DNA of 64,000 bases. It comes from Vibrio echinoideorum. GTDB lineage: Bacteria > Pseudomonadota > Gammaproteobacteria > Enterobacterales > Vibrionaceae. The DNA lies in contig NZ_AP025484.1 of the NCBI RefSeq assembly GCF_024347455.1, forward strand, positions 1,674,001 to 1,738,000, given 5' to 3'. Of this stretch, positions 51,662 through 60,528 are shown one piece after another. Each line of letters begins with the position of its first letter. Positions within the stretch are counted from its first letter, which is position 1. A program made the position numbers and the translations under genes. Under the pieces are notes generated by a model. The model was not told the origin of the DNA. It saw nothing but the letters and a program-made list of their open reading frames with translations, and ran no database searches.

Positions 51662-52471
51662 ATGCAAAAAGTTATCCTGATCACTGGCTCTACCGATGGT
51701 ATCGGCTTCGAAACTGCAAAAGCACTCGTTCAACAAGGCCACCACGTTTTATTGCATGGACGTAACCCAAGCAAGCTCAAAGACGTTGAGCAACAGCTTG
51801 TGCCTCTCTCGACTGAAGCGAAAATTCAAAGCTACGTAGCAGACTTATCGGTTCTGGCGGATGTAGATACGTTGGCCGACGAAGTGATTGCTGATCACGA
51901 TAAGATTGATGTACTGATTAACAACGCTGGCGTGTTCAACACTCCGAATCCAATCACTAAAGACGGTTTAGATGTTCGTTTTGCAGTGAACACGGTTTCG
52001 CCTTATCACCTAACCAAACGTCTATTGCCATTGCTCGATGCATCTAGCCGAGTGGTGAACCTATCTTCAGCGGCGCAAGCAGCAGTAAGTATTGAAGCGC
52101 TAGAAGGTAAAAAAACGCTTTCTGATGGCGACGCTTACGCACAAAGCAAACTGGCGATCACTATGTGGACTCGTAAGATGGCAAAAGAGTTAGGTTCTAC
52201 AGGGCCGATGGTTGTTGCCGTAAACCCGGCTTCCTTATTAGGCAGCAAGATGGTGAAAGATGCATACGGCATTGCAGGCGGCGACCTAAGCATTGGCTCT
52301 GACATTCTCGTTTGCGCATCATTGTCTGATGAATTCGCACAAGCAGGCGGTCAATACTTTGATAACGACAACAACACCTTTGCTAACCCGCACCCGGATG
52401 CGATTTACGGTGACAAGTCGCAGCAGGTTGTCGCTAAAATTGAAGAGATCATCAAAGCGACGCTTTCTTAA
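51662..52471 (+). CDS. Short-chain dehydrogenase/reductase
   Basis: 269 residues. Cofactor motif TGSTDGIGFETAKAL at residues 7-21 (TGxxxGIG; the R in LLHGRNPSK favours NADP), NNAGVFN near 86, catalytic Ser in VVNLSSAAQ and Tyr-x-x-x-Lys in DAYAQSKLAITMW near 158. Resembles the retinol-dehydrogenase-like group. Substrate unknown. Converges with a LysR gene across a perfect terminator. Confidence 0.9.
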   Translation: MQKVILITGSTDGIGFETAKALVQQGHHVLLHGRNPSKLKDVEQQLVPLSTEAKIQSYVADLSVLADVDTLADEVIADHDKIDVLINNAGVFNTPNPITKDGLDVRFAVNTVSPYHLTKRLLPLLDASSRVVNLSSAAQAAVSIEALEGKKTLSDGDAYAQSKLAITMWTRKMAKELGSTGPMVVAVNPASLLGSKMVKDAYGIAGGDLSIGSDILVCASLSDEFAQAGGQYFDNDNNTFANPHPDAIYGDKSQQVVAKIEEIIKATLS

Positions 52472-52511
52472 TCACGACTACTCATGCTGAGTTGATTTGC
52501 AAATCTCAATA

Positions 52512-52560
52512 AAAAAGCCCTGCGTTTCTAATAAATTAAGTTAGAAACGCAGGGCTTTTT
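52512..52560. terminator. Bidirectional terminator between SDR and LysR genes
   Basis: Perfect 20-bp inverted repeat (52512-52531 and 52541-52560) with a 9-nt loop, A-run and T-run at the ends. Confidence 0.93.
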
Positions 52561-52578
52561 CGCTAAATCTATCTGACT

Positions 52579-53475
52579 CTACTTTTGTTCCCAGTATGGC
52601 GGGTTGCCATAATACTCAGAGAAGTAGTCAATGAAGGCTCTCACCTTTGGCGCAAGTAACCTTGTGCTTGGGTACACAGCCCAAATCGCAGGCTCAGAGG
52701 TTAATGGGTAATCTTCTAATATTTGAATCTGTTGACCACTTTTCAGTTGCTCATACGCACACCAATTCGACGTCACCGTGATACCCAACCCACCAATAGC
52801 AGCATCACGCAGCGCTTCTCCGTTATCAGCCCTGAACGATCCCGATGCCTTAATCGTTTTAGGTCCGTTTTCAGTGTGGAAGGTCCAGTTTTCTAAACCA
52901 ATTAGGCTGATACACTGGTGATCATTAAGATCTTGAGGTGTGGCTGGCTTGCCGTATTTGATTAAGTAATCAGGCGATGCACATACAACACGTTTATCTG
53001 TTGCGAGCTTTCGGGCAATCAGTGTCGAGTCTTTCAGCTCCGAGATACGAATCGCGATATCGAAACCACCTTCCACAAGATCGACCATGGAATCTGACAA
53101 TCTGAAATCAACTTTTAAACCTGGGTAGCGTTCAAGAAAGCCAGGCAATGCAGGAACAAGGTGTAAACGCCCAAAAGACGCAGAGGCCGTAACGCGCAAT
53201 GTTCCGGTTGGAGAATCACAGCCCACACCGACTGCCGACTTGGCAGCATCTACACTTGAAAGCACCTCCTCAGCGTGAGGTAAAAACGCTTCACCTTCTT
53301 CTGTTAAAGACACCTTACGAGTGGTTCGGTGTACTAGGCGAACACCCAAATTGTCTTCGAGTTTACTGATGTGCGAACTAGCAACCGCAGGAGACAAACC
53401 AAGCTCCTGGCCAGCCATACTGATGTTATGTGTGGAAGCTAAACGAACAAATAACTTGAGGTGTTCAATATTCAT
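52579..53475 (-). CDS. LysR-family transcriptional regulator (CrgA-like)
   Basis: 298 residues. HTH near residues 17-36 (NISMAGQELGLSPAVASSHI), substrate-binding domain with SFGRLHLVPALPGFLERYPG. Target not evident; the SDR gene converges with it and is the nearest candidate. Confidence 0.9.
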   Translation of the reverse strand: MNIEHLKLFVRLASTHNISMAGQELGLSPAVASSHISKLEDNLGVRLVHRTTRKVSLTEEGEAFLPHAEEVLSSVDAAKSAVGVGCDSPTGTLRVTASASFGRLHLVPALPGFLERYPGLKVDFRLSDSMVDLVEGGFDIAIRISELKDSTLIARKLATDKRVVCASPDYLIKYGKPATPQDLNDHQCISLIGLENWTFHTENGPKTIKASGSFRADNGEALRDAAIGGLGITVTSNWCAYEQLKSGQQIQILEDYPLTSEPAIWAVYPSTRLLAPKVRAFIDYFSEYYGNPPYWEQK

Positions 53476-53589
53476 ATGATTACCAATAAAATCTTAAAAA
53501 TCCTTTATTAATAGACCACATTACGTGCCAAAAACATAGCAATGTAATATTTATAAGCGTTTCATTTTGGCCATATTATTGAACTAAAA

Positions 53590-53607
53590 AAACTCCCGAA
53601 GGAGTTT
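53590..53607 (-). terminator. Terminator of the DUF465 gene
   Basis: AAACTCC-CGAA-GGAGTTT hairpin with a tetraloop, followed on the minus strand by a T-run. Confidence 0.85.
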
Positions 53608-53638
53608 AATTATTTAAAGACGATGTCATCTCGAGTAA

Positions 53639-53875
53639 CTAATCAGATAAACGAGCATGCAGCGCGTCTTTAAGTACAGAACGATCATGTTTCATTTGGT
53701 GCATCGAACCGTCATCAATGGGTGAATCTTTCAGCTCAAGCTTACGAATCTCTTTATCAAGGTTGTCGTATGTCTTCATGTCTGCTGCAAAGCCATCGTC
53801 AGTTTTAACAAGCTCAGCAATTTTATCTTTCATTTCAGGAAATTCGTGAACAAGAGAATGATTTTCACCTAGCAT
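53639..53875 (-). CDS. YdcH-family (DUF465) small protein
   Basis: 78 residues, predicted helical hairpin. The family pattern is clear: N-terminal LGENHSLVHEFPE, DDGFAADMKTYDNLDKEIRKLE and KHDRSVLKDALHARL. Function unknown; members are small cytoplasmic helical proteins common in Vibrio. Own terminator, monocistronic. Confidence 0.88.
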   Translation of the reverse strand: MLGENHSLVHEFPEMKDKIAELVKTDDGFAADMKTYDNLDKEIRKLELKDSPIDDGSMHQMKHDRSVLKDALHARLSD

Positions 53876-53915
53876 AGAAACCTCTTAAGTTGAGTAAAGT
53901 GATTGGGTTAGTCTT

Positions 53916-54077
53916 ATACCAATCGTAGTAAATAACTGGTCATCCTAGCTTGTTAAAAATCTCGATAACTTCGTTAGAATTTTTGATTGTAGAATAACTA
54001 CTTATCGAAAAATCCCGCCTTGTTCTCAAGCTTTTTCCCTACGCTATTCCTGATCATTTACTTACTGTGATTGGTAT
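53916..54077. mobile_element. MITE-like interspersed repeat with terminal inverted repeats
   Basis: Begins ATACCAATC and ends GATTGGTAT; the ends pair imperfectly over about 25 bp (with AGTAAATAACTGGTCA against TGATCATTTACTTACT). 162 bp, no coding capacity. It corresponds to a repeat I recognise as frequent between genes in Vibrio genomes; copy number here cannot be tested as only one copy is in the window. Confidence 0.7.
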
Positions 54078-54160
54078 TGAACACATTCATTATTTACCTT
54101 AGCAAGGGACTCAAATAACAAATGAGATCCAGTACACAGCATAGAATATAGACAATTCAG

Positions 54161-54216
54161 ATTCACAAATTCACAAATTCACAAATTTACAAATTTACAA
54201 ATTTACAAATTTACAA
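54161..54216. repeat. Seven 8-bp tandem repeats
   Basis: ATTCACAA three times, then ATTTACAA four times, without interruption (54161-54216). A short variable-number repeat. Confidence 0.92.
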
Positions 54217-54249
54217 CATGTACCCAAAAATAAATGGTTTACATAGAAG

Positions 54250-54275
54250 AAAGCCTCACGTAATCGCAAGGCTTT
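54250..54275 (-). terminator. Hairpin after the small lipoprotein gene
   Basis: AAAGCCT (54250-54256) pairs with AGGCTTT (54269-54275). On the minus strand it is followed by CTTCTATG, only weakly T-rich. Confidence 0.5.
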
Positions 54276-54324
54276 ATAGAGGTGTTATTTAAACAAGTAG
54301 CTAAAAAGTACTTTCAAAAAGGGA

Positions 54325-54444
54325 CTAGCTACTGCACCCTCTTGTATCTATTTTATTCATTTGATCATGTGAAGATGTGTCAGAGCCAGTCGATTGGCAT
54401 CCTGCCACGAATAACAGCGTCACAGATAAGATAAGCCATTTCAT
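54325..54444 (-). CDS. Small lipoprotein, 39 residues
   Basis: ATG at 54444 with AGAGGA 7-8 bp upstream; stop TAG at 54325-54327. The precursor is MKWLILSVTLLFVAGC then a Ser/Thr-rich 24-residue tail ending RGCSS. Signal peptide and lipobox (FVAGC, cleavage before Cys16) are clear, so the mature protein would be a roughly 24-residue lipid-anchored peptide. Such peptides may be anchors, regulators or entericidin-like; no family is assigned. It has a second Cys near the end. Confidence 0.7.
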   Translation of the reverse strand: MKWLILSVTLLFVAGCQSTGSDTSSHDQMNKIDTRGCSS

Positions 54445-54682
54445 AATAAATCCTCTTTTGGTCATGACTAAAGCATAGTGCTTAAAATCGCGGATACCTT
54501 AGCCATTAACTAAAGCCTTACCTGCCGATAAAGCCTTGGTTAATGAACAATGTATCGCTTCATTAATTAACGACCTGCTTTTGTACAAAAAACTTTCACT
54601 CTAACGAATAAAAATTGTCCAAAAGAAAAAGGAGGACAATTGTGGGGACAAGACGAGGATCTAAAAAACGAGTCGCTAAAAG

Positions 54683-55378
54683 TTAATCGCTCGTCGCCAA
54701 ACGCACAGCCGCTTCTGCATGGATGGCTGTGGTATCAAACAAAGGAACATCAGTGTGTTGTTGCTGAATCAGCAGGGCGATTTCAGTACACCCTAGAATA
54801 ACGGCCTCAGCACCTTGCTGGCTTAGCTTCTCAATGATTTGACGATAGACAGCTCGAGATTCTTCTTTTACTTCACCTCGGCACAGCTCTTGGTAAATGA
54901 TGTTGTGCACTTGTTTTCGGTCACTCTCATCAGGGATCACAACATCGATACCGAATTTATCGGTTAAACGCCCTTTATAGAAATCTTGTTCCATCGTGAA
55001 AGCGGTACCGAGCAATCCGACTTTCTTCACTCCTTTCTCAAGCAACTTCTGCGCCGTGGTATCTGCGATATGTAAGATAGGAATCGTGCTCTTCTCTTCG
55101 ATCTCAGGAACGACCTTATGCATGGTATTGGTACAGATCAGGATAAAGTCCGCCCCGCCTTTCTCAACCGATAAGGCCGCGTCCGATAAAATGTCCGCAG
55201 TCTCAGCCCAACGACCTTGGTGTTGTAGCTTTTCTATCTCATCGAAGTTCACGCTGTACATACAAATCTTTGCAGAATTGAGCCCACCAAGGGTCGCTTT
55301 CACACCCTCGTTAATGGATTTGTAGTAGCTCACTGTCGACTCCCAACTCATACCGCCGAGCAAACCGATCGTTTTCAT
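54683..55378 (-). CDS. Aspartate/glutamate racemase family protein (YgeA-like)
   Basis: 231 residues, RBS AAGGGA. The two catalytic cysteines are in LICTNTMHKV near residue 81 and VILGCTEIALL near 194, so a cofactor-independent two-base racemase. N-terminal IGLLGGMSWEST matches amino-acid racemase YgeA-type proteins of broad specificity. Monocistronic. Confidence 0.9.
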   Translation of the reverse strand: MKTIGLLGGMSWESTVSYYKSINEGVKATLGGLNSAKICMYSVNFDEIEKLQHQGRWAETADILSDAALSVEKGGADFILICTNTMHKVVPEIEEKSTIPILHIADTTAQKLLEKGVKKVGLLGTAFTMEQDFYKGRLTDKFGIDVVIPDESDRKQVHNIIYQELCRGEVKEESRAVYRQIIEKLSQQGAEAVILGCTEIALLIQQQHTDVPLFDTTAIHAEAAVRLATSD

Positions 55379-55511
55379 ATTTCTGTCCCTTTAGATTCCG
55401 AGTAATCCGATTAAACCGTTATGCATTGCAAATTTATAGTACGTTCTTGCTTAAAATGAACCCAAAAGACCTTATTCCTTTCAAACCGTTCATACCTAAA
55501 CCTCCGCTCAT

Positions 55512-55550
55512 AACAAAGGCTCGTATTCAAAATACGAGCCTTTGTTATTT
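55512..55550. terminator. Strong hairpin terminator between racemase and HAD genes
   Basis: Perfect 16-bp arms (55512-55527 and 55531-55546) with a 3-nt loop; serves the minus-strand HAD transcript. Confidence 0.9.
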
Positions 55551-55572
55551 ATGACCAACAATAAGCTTGACG

Positions 55573-56556
55573 TTAATACACCTCACACCAATCTGACTTA
55601 ATATCGATCAGCGTCCAATCATCTCTAGAGTTTGCTTCATCTAATGCTTTATCGAGTTGGCCAACATGAGACTTACGATCGTACTCCCATTCGCGCTCGG
55701 CATCGGTATGGTGAACGATCATCGCCATTGAGTTTGGCTGGCTGGTTGCCCATTGCATCATCGCTTGGTCGCCATCTGAATTGCCGACAGCTAAAATAGG
55801 CTTCTTACCTATGATGTGTTGAATGTTCGATACTTTTCCGGCTTTGTCATCGATAGTCAAAATGGATGAGTCTTTAGTGACGGTAGGTTTGCCATCGTTA
55901 TAGCTGTAGTTATATTTGAGCGCACTGCCTATTATCTGCTCAGAAGGGATATTATAAGCTTGAGGAGCCCACGCTCTCATAAAATCAACGCCTCCTCCCG
56001 AGACAATATAAGTCTTAAATTCATGATCTTGCAGGTAAGTCAGCATCTCTTTCATTGGCTGATAAGTAAGGTTTGTGTACGCTTTCTTGAAGCGTTCGTC
56101 TTTTGCTACCGCCAACCATTGTTTAACGTCTTGTTGGTATTGTTCAACGGTCATCCCTGAATGTGTCGCTAAAATGATTTTGAGTAACCCTTCTTCACCA
56201 CTGCCCAGAACGCTCTCAATATCCCCTTCTAGTACAAACTTAAACGGTGCTTCCGTTTTCCATTCAGGATGCTCAGAAGCCATCTCTTTTACACGGTCTA
56301 GCGCAAAAGCAAGTTGGAAATAGTAAGGTTTTTCCGACCAAAGAGTACCATCGTTATCAAATACGGCTATGCGATCTTCAACCGCCACAAACGTATCGGA
56401 TTGCGCTTTGGTGGCTTGACCTACAAAGTCCACAATCGCAGATTTGCTTTCACTATCTTTCCAAGAAGGCAACAAAGTGGGATCACAATCTTTAGCAAAA
56501 GATGAGAAGGAAAAACTGGATAAAATCGCGACTGATAAAAGGGTTATTTTCTTCAT
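55573..56556 (-). CDS. Exported HAD-superfamily phosphatase
   Basis: 327 residues with a signal peptide (about 1-21, ending SSFA/KDC). HAD motif I FDNDGTLW near residues 65-72, motif II VSGGGVDF near 181-188, Lys in SILTIDDKAGKV, and motif IV GNSDGDQAM near 247. The FDNDGT-type motif I and phosphoserine-phosphatase-like layout indicate a periplasmic phosphomonoesterase. It lies on the same strand as the sulfatase operon but about 670 bp downstream, so link to it is only by proximity. Confidence 0.82.
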   Translation of the reverse strand: MKKITLLSVAILSSFSFSSFAKDCDPTLLPSWKDSESKSAIVDFVGQATKAQSDTFVAVEDRIAVFDNDGTLWSEKPYYFQLAFALDRVKEMASEHPEWKTEAPFKFVLEGDIESVLGSGEEGLLKIILATHSGMTVEQYQQDVKQWLAVAKDERFKKAYTNLTYQPMKEMLTYLQDHEFKTYIVSGGGVDFMRAWAPQAYNIPSEQIIGSALKYNYSYNDGKPTVTKDSSILTIDDKAGKVSNIQHIIGKKPILAVGNSDGDQAMMQWATSQPNSMAMIVHHTDAEREWEYDRKSHVGQLDKALDEANSRDDWTLIDIKSDWCEVY

Positions 56557-57229
56557 AGCACTACCATGTTGTTGAATTAATTACCGGGTTTAATTTAATT
56601 CATCCTAGTTGGTCTGCTCTGATTTTCCACTTATGAACACTATAACCGATGTTTATGTTGTCATGAGTGCCACAACGAGAGCCAGCCAACATCAAGGCTT
56701 ACTGCTAAAAATTATTGTGATGAAATTTGTCATACCATCACAAAGACAAGTGCAGGTTAAGAGTGCTACACGACGTTTTTTTATTGAAAGTCTAAATTTA
56801 AAAGGAAGGCAAACAAAAAAAGCAGAACTTCAATTTCTCAAAGCTCTGCTTTAAAACTCCGTTGCTGTTTACGCCCTACGTTTGTTGAAAGCGTGCCAGC
56901 TAACGCTGAAAATCGTTTTTTACACCATACTGAATACACTTAATTTAGGGTCTGCATTCTTGCCAGATGCAATGCGCCATATCTGATGTTCATACCAAAC
57001 TAGCCCTACCATCGCCATCTTGTCTAATGCGGATCTTGCCGTCATTGGCACCGTTAGCGGCATGCCTTAGCTAGGGTTATGTGGTTCATCACCTAGTGTT
57101 TCACTTATTGCAGATTTGATAATTCCATACCTATTCCCAAGCAAGTTTTGCTCAATAATAAAAAGCCAACTGCATAACAGCTGGCATTAATCGATTATAA
57201 ACAAAACCTTAAACAGGCGATTTAAGTCA
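56557..57229. other. Long intergenic region with terminator and possible gene remnant
   Basis: 673 bp. Terminator-like hairpins: 56819-56825/56846-56852 (minus-strand T-run) and 57165-57185 after the DUF1254 gene. A minus-strand frame from about 57187 to 56920 encodes protein-like residues (for instance TARSALDKMAMVGLVWYE) but is broken by a TAA at 57067-57069, leaving only a 47-codon ORF at 56920-57063. It may be a decayed gene. A plus-strand 81-codon frame at 56609 has no support. Confidence 0.35.
57165..57185 (-). terminator. Terminator of the sulfatase-DUF1254 transcript
   Basis: GCCAACTG-CATAA-CAGCTGGC, nearly perfect 8-bp stem; on the minus strand followed by TTTTTATTATT. Confidence 0.85.
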
Positions 57230-58732
57230 TCACTTTATCGTGGGCTTTTTGACCTTAGTAAATGGTGTCGATTTCCATTTATCGGTTCTTACCTCTTCAC
57301 CGGGCGTGTACATGCGTAACACTGAATACCATTGGTGATCGGGGATAGGTAAGAAGTTAGGATCATCTTCATGCCCTTTTACATCGCTACTCATGTAAAT
57401 GGTGTAACTGCCATCAGCATTAGGCGTTAGCGTTCTGTCTCCACGGGAATGACGGTTTAACTCGTTTTTCTCCATCAATCGGGTTTCACCACTGTAGGCC
57501 GTGTATGACCAAAAACCACCCTCTTCTAACGGTGGCGCATCGAAGGTCACCGTGTAATCATACTTACTACCGTCGAGCGCACCACCTTCACTATCGAAGA
57601 AGTCACCGCTATACATAGTGTGCTTTGCAGGCAGCCCCCATTGACCCATTAAGGTGCCGTAGGCGTGCTGAAAGCTTGGAACCTTAGTCATTTCATCGCG
57701 AGTGCCCAATACGTCACGTGAATCATCAAAGCCCGCATTAATAATTCGCTCCAGTCCGTCTTTTTGACCAGACTCGATCATACTAAGCTGCTCTTTCGTA
57801 AATGGATGATTGGCTTTGCCTAATTCAACATCTCCTAAGCCAATGTACTCGAACAGTTCAACCAGCTTTTGGTCATGCGTCTTCATTGTTCCTTCAGACA
57901 GGATGAAGTTGGTTCGCTCAACCCAATTAGACTCTTCAGGGTCTGGATACTCGCGTACGACAGGATCTAGCCCTTTCTGACCTAGGTATTCCGACAACGT
58001 TCTAATATTCCATTGATCCATTAACTTTTGAGCAGTTGCAGAATCGTCACCGCCAAGGTCCATGATTCGACCCATCATCTTGACCAGCGGATGCTCGACA
58101 TAGATGACTTGATCGACACTCGCAGGCACTTCACCTTTCCATCCTTCAACTGCATACATGAAACTGCCGCCTTTTGTGCCTCGCTGTGGAGAGCCAAAAG
58201 CCGAGTCAGTAAAGTGCTGCATATTCATGGTATGGAACAACCAATATCGATTTTCATCATGGTCTGGAATCGTAATGATGACCGGCTCTGCTGCTAGGCC
58301 CATCCACCCCATCAAGTGTAACGTGTCATTGTTAATCGTCGGATGCGCAGTGTAAGTGTCGTCAGCAAGTGTTCGAATATTTTGGAATCGATTCAAAGGG
58401 TAGTCTTGCTCAACGACGGTTTTGTAAAAGTATTTGTAGGCTTCATCTATTGAGTACGCGTACTCGTAGGCAAGTTGTGCCAATAGCTGATTATCCTTTT
58501 TGAGCGACGCTAAACTCGCCATCTCAACGGGTAGAGTTTCCGTTTTTATCGCCATAGCTGTGTTTGTTACTAAAGCTGCGTTTGTCGTCATGGTTGTTTT
58601 TGTTGCCATAGTTGTTTTTGTTGCCATAGTTGCGCTCGTCGCGTCCACGGATTGGCTCGCGAGTACCGGAGACGGAAGTGCAACCATGAAAGCACAAGCC
58701 AGTGCTGCCGCAAGTCTATTTTTTTTCATCAT
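57230..58732 (-). CDS. Exported DUF1254/DUF1214-domain protein
   Basis: 500 residues, signal peptide about 1-25 (ending VLA/SQS). Residues about 30-62 are a Thr/Ala/Met-rich low-complexity linker built on two 18-bp tandem repeats. The DUF1254 part holds DTYTAHPTINNDTLHLMGWM near 125-145 and the DUF1214 part GDRTLTPNADGSYTIYMSSD near 440. Biochemical role unknown. It follows the sulfatase by 73 bp and likely shares its transcript. A second paralogue lies at 62837. Two ATGs at 58732 and 58729 are both usable. Confidence 0.85.
   Translation of the reverse strand: MMKKNRLAAALACAFMVALPSPVLASQSVDATSATMATKTTMATKTTMTTNAALVTNTAMAIKTETLPVEMASLASLKKDNQLLAQLAYEYAYSIDEAYKYFYKTVVEQDYPLNRFQNIRTLADDTYTAHPTINNDTLHLMGWMGLAAEPVIITIPDHDENRYWLFHTMNMQHFTDSAFGSPQRGTKGGSFMYAVEGWKGEVPASVDQVIYVEHPLVKMMGRIMDLGGDDSATAQKLMDQWNIRTLSEYLGQKGLDPVVREYPDPEESNWVERTNFILSEGTMKTHDQKLVELFEYIGLGDVELGKANHPFTKEQLSMIESGQKDGLERIINAGFDDSRDVLGTRDEMTKVPSFQHAYGTLMGQWGLPAKHTMYSGDFFDSEGGALDGSKYDYTVTFDAPPLEEGGFWSYTAYSGETRLMEKNELNRHSRGDRTLTPNADGSYTIYMSSDVKGHEDDPNFLPIPDHQWYSVLRMYTPGEEVRTDKWKSTPFTKVKKPTIK
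58593..58628. repeat. Two perfect 18-bp tandem repeats in the DUF1254 gene
   Basis: GTTGTTTTTGTTGCCATA at 58593-58610 and 58611-58628, with degenerate flanking copies; encodes Met-Ala-Thr-Lys-Thr-Thr in frame, just after the signal peptide. Confidence 0.9.
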
Positions 58733-58805
58733 TTAATGTCCTAACTAAAAGCGATTACGGAAGGTGCGCTTGTTACAGCACACCTTGCATTAGTCGTATT
58801 TGGCG

Positions 58806-60344
58806 TTAGTCAGCAACCACTGATTTGTCTGCCATACCAATACCACCGGCTTTCTGTCTTGGTGGAAACGCTTTGAGTGACTTCTGATATTCCGCCGCTG
58901 ATTTTTGCAGCTTTGGTAATACCCAAGACTTCTCTTTCATCCATAAGAACCAACCGCGAGTATCAGGGCTACGCTCGTAAGGATCAGCTTTGATGTTAAT
59001 GAGCATCCCTAGTGGCCACTCTTCAGGAGGTGCAATCCACTCCGTTTTGGTTTTTAGATGCACTTTCCAATCATCCACTCGGAACGCATTCAAATCTTGC
59101 TCGTTGTAGAAGAAAAACTCATGACGTTGACTCGGCTCGCCTTTAGTCAACATGTCCAGTTGGTTATAACCATCCAAGTGAACTTGATAACGCTCGCCGT
59201 TTAACTCTTTTCCATCAAGCAGCTCTTGCTTAATGTCGCCTTCACCCACTGCAGCCATAATGGTTGGCACCCAGTCTTCTGAGGTCATGAAGCCATCGGT
59301 GTATTCACCTTGAGGGATTTTATCCGGCCAGCTCACCAACATAGGCACACGGAAACCGCCATCCCATGTCGTGCCTTTTTGTCCTCTGAATGAGGCAGAG
59401 CCGGAATCAGGCCAGTGATCTAGGTTTACGCCATTGTCAGATGTGAAGAGAATGATGGTGTTGTCGATTTCGCCCAAGTCTTCAAGCTTGTCGAGCAGCA
59501 CACCGATCTGGTCATCCAGTTCGATCAAGCCATCGTAGTAGGTGTTGATTTGGCTCGCGCCTTGATATTCCGGACGCACGTGTGTTTTTTGGTGCATACG
59601 CGTCGGGTTGTACCACATGAAGTAAGGTTGTTCGTCTTTCTCTGCTTCATGTTTATCAAGCCAATTCGTCGCGAACTCCAAAAACTCGCCATCAACGGTT
59701 TGCATGCGTTTAGCACCTAAAAGACCTTTATCTTCAATCGTTTGCTTTCCAACCACACCAAACCTTGGGTCTTCTTGCATGTCCACACTCTCGGTAGCGA
59801 CGGTGTGAAGAACATTGCGAGGGCGTCCTCTGAAGTTAGGGTCTGTTGGGAATTCCGGCTGTTCAGGCATCTCCATAACATTGAGGTGGTAAAGGAAACC
59901 GAAGAATTCATCAAAGCCGTGCACCGTTGGTAGGTGACTATTGTTATCGCCTAAGTGACTTTTACCGACATGCACGGTCGCATAGCCTTTGTCTTTCAGC
60001 ATTTCGGCTAGGGTTGGATCTTCTTTTTGAAGGCCAAGCGAAGAGCCCGGCTGACCGACAGACGTTAAGCCTGTTCGGAAAGGATATTGACCCGTGATAA
60101 AGGCAGAGCGCCCCGCGGTAGAGCTACCTTGTGCGTAGTAATCGCTGACCATCATGCCGCGTTCGGCAATTCGATCAATGTTCGGCGTATCCACCGCGCC
60201 TAAACCACGGTGGTAGGCAGACAGATCCGTTGGGCTCACATCATCGAGCATGATGGCAACCACATTGGGTTGGCTCGCTGCATGTACATTGACGCTCGCG
60301 AGCACCGAAAGCGCCAGAGCGGATTTAACAAAAGACTTATACAT
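58806..60344 (-). CDS. Serine-type sulfatase, exported
   Basis: 512 residues, signal peptide about 1-22 (SVNVHA/ASQ), RBS GAGGG. Alkaline-phosphatase superfamily: metal ligands in AIMLDDVSP (Asp34, Asp35), the modified residue in Ser75-Thr-Ala-Gly-Arg79, and LFTSDNG near 300 with metal Asp/Asn. The Ser-x-Ala-x-Arg form shows that the formylglycine would be made by a radical-SAM maturase (anSME), and an anSME gene is two genes upstream. Resembles arylsulfatase A-type enzymes; natural substrate not readable, marine sulfated polysaccharide or aryl sulfate possible. Confidence 0.93.
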   Translation of the reverse strand: MYKSFVKSALALSVLASVNVHAASQPNVVAIMLDDVSPTDLSAYHRGLGAVDTPNIDRIAERGMMVSDYYAQGSSTAGRSAFITGQYPFRTGLTSVGQPGSSLGLQKEDPTLAEMLKDKGYATVHVGKSHLGDNNSHLPTVHGFDEFFGFLYHLNVMEMPEQPEFPTDPNFRGRPRNVLHTVATESVDMQEDPRFGVVGKQTIEDKGLLGAKRMQTVDGEFLEFATNWLDKHEAEKDEQPYFMWYNPTRMHQKTHVRPEYQGASQINTYYDGLIELDDQIGVLLDKLEDLGEIDNTIILFTSDNGVNLDHWPDSGSASFRGQKGTTWDGGFRVPMLVSWPDKIPQGEYTDGFMTSEDWVPTIMAAVGEGDIKQELLDGKELNGERYQVHLDGYNQLDMLTKGEPSQRHEFFFYNEQDLNAFRVDDWKVHLKTKTEWIAPPEEWPLGMLINIKADPYERSPDTRGWFLWMKEKSWVLPKLQKSAAEYQKSLKAFPPRQKAGGIGMADKSVVAD

Positions 60345-60458
60345 TTATAACCCTCATTCACTATGAGTAAATCGCTGAAGTCACAACGAAATTGTGCATG
60401 TCTCAGCGAACCATTGTTGAGGCAAATAATATAAGAATGACGCCAAAAATGGCTTGAT

Positions 60459-60487
60459 AGCCACTATTACGATTATTAATAGTGGCT
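60459..60487. promoter_or_regulatory. Inverted repeat before the sulfatase gene
   Basis: AGCCACTATT (60459-60468) pairs with AATAGTGGCT (60478-60487). It contains the 17-mer CTATTACGATTATTAAT (60464-60480), also related to two copies upstream of the DUF1254 gene at 62837. Operator or LysR terminator. Confidence 0.55.
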
Positions 60488-60528
60488 GCGAGAAGTAGGC
60501 GTTATTTAGATGGAATAGTAGCGTGACA

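Larger units (their letters stand above)
53876..54324. other. Repeat-bearing intergenic region
   Basis: 449 bp containing the DUF465 promoter, a 162-bp MITE-like element (53916-54077), seven 8-bp tandem repeats (54161-54216) and a terminator-like hairpin at 54250-54275 serving the small lipoprotein gene. No protein gene seen. Confidence 0.65.

Noticed and set aside
56609..56854. 81-codon plus-strand frame
   Set aside because: It begins with a non-ATG start, runs through a terminator-like hairpin and has no family resemblance.
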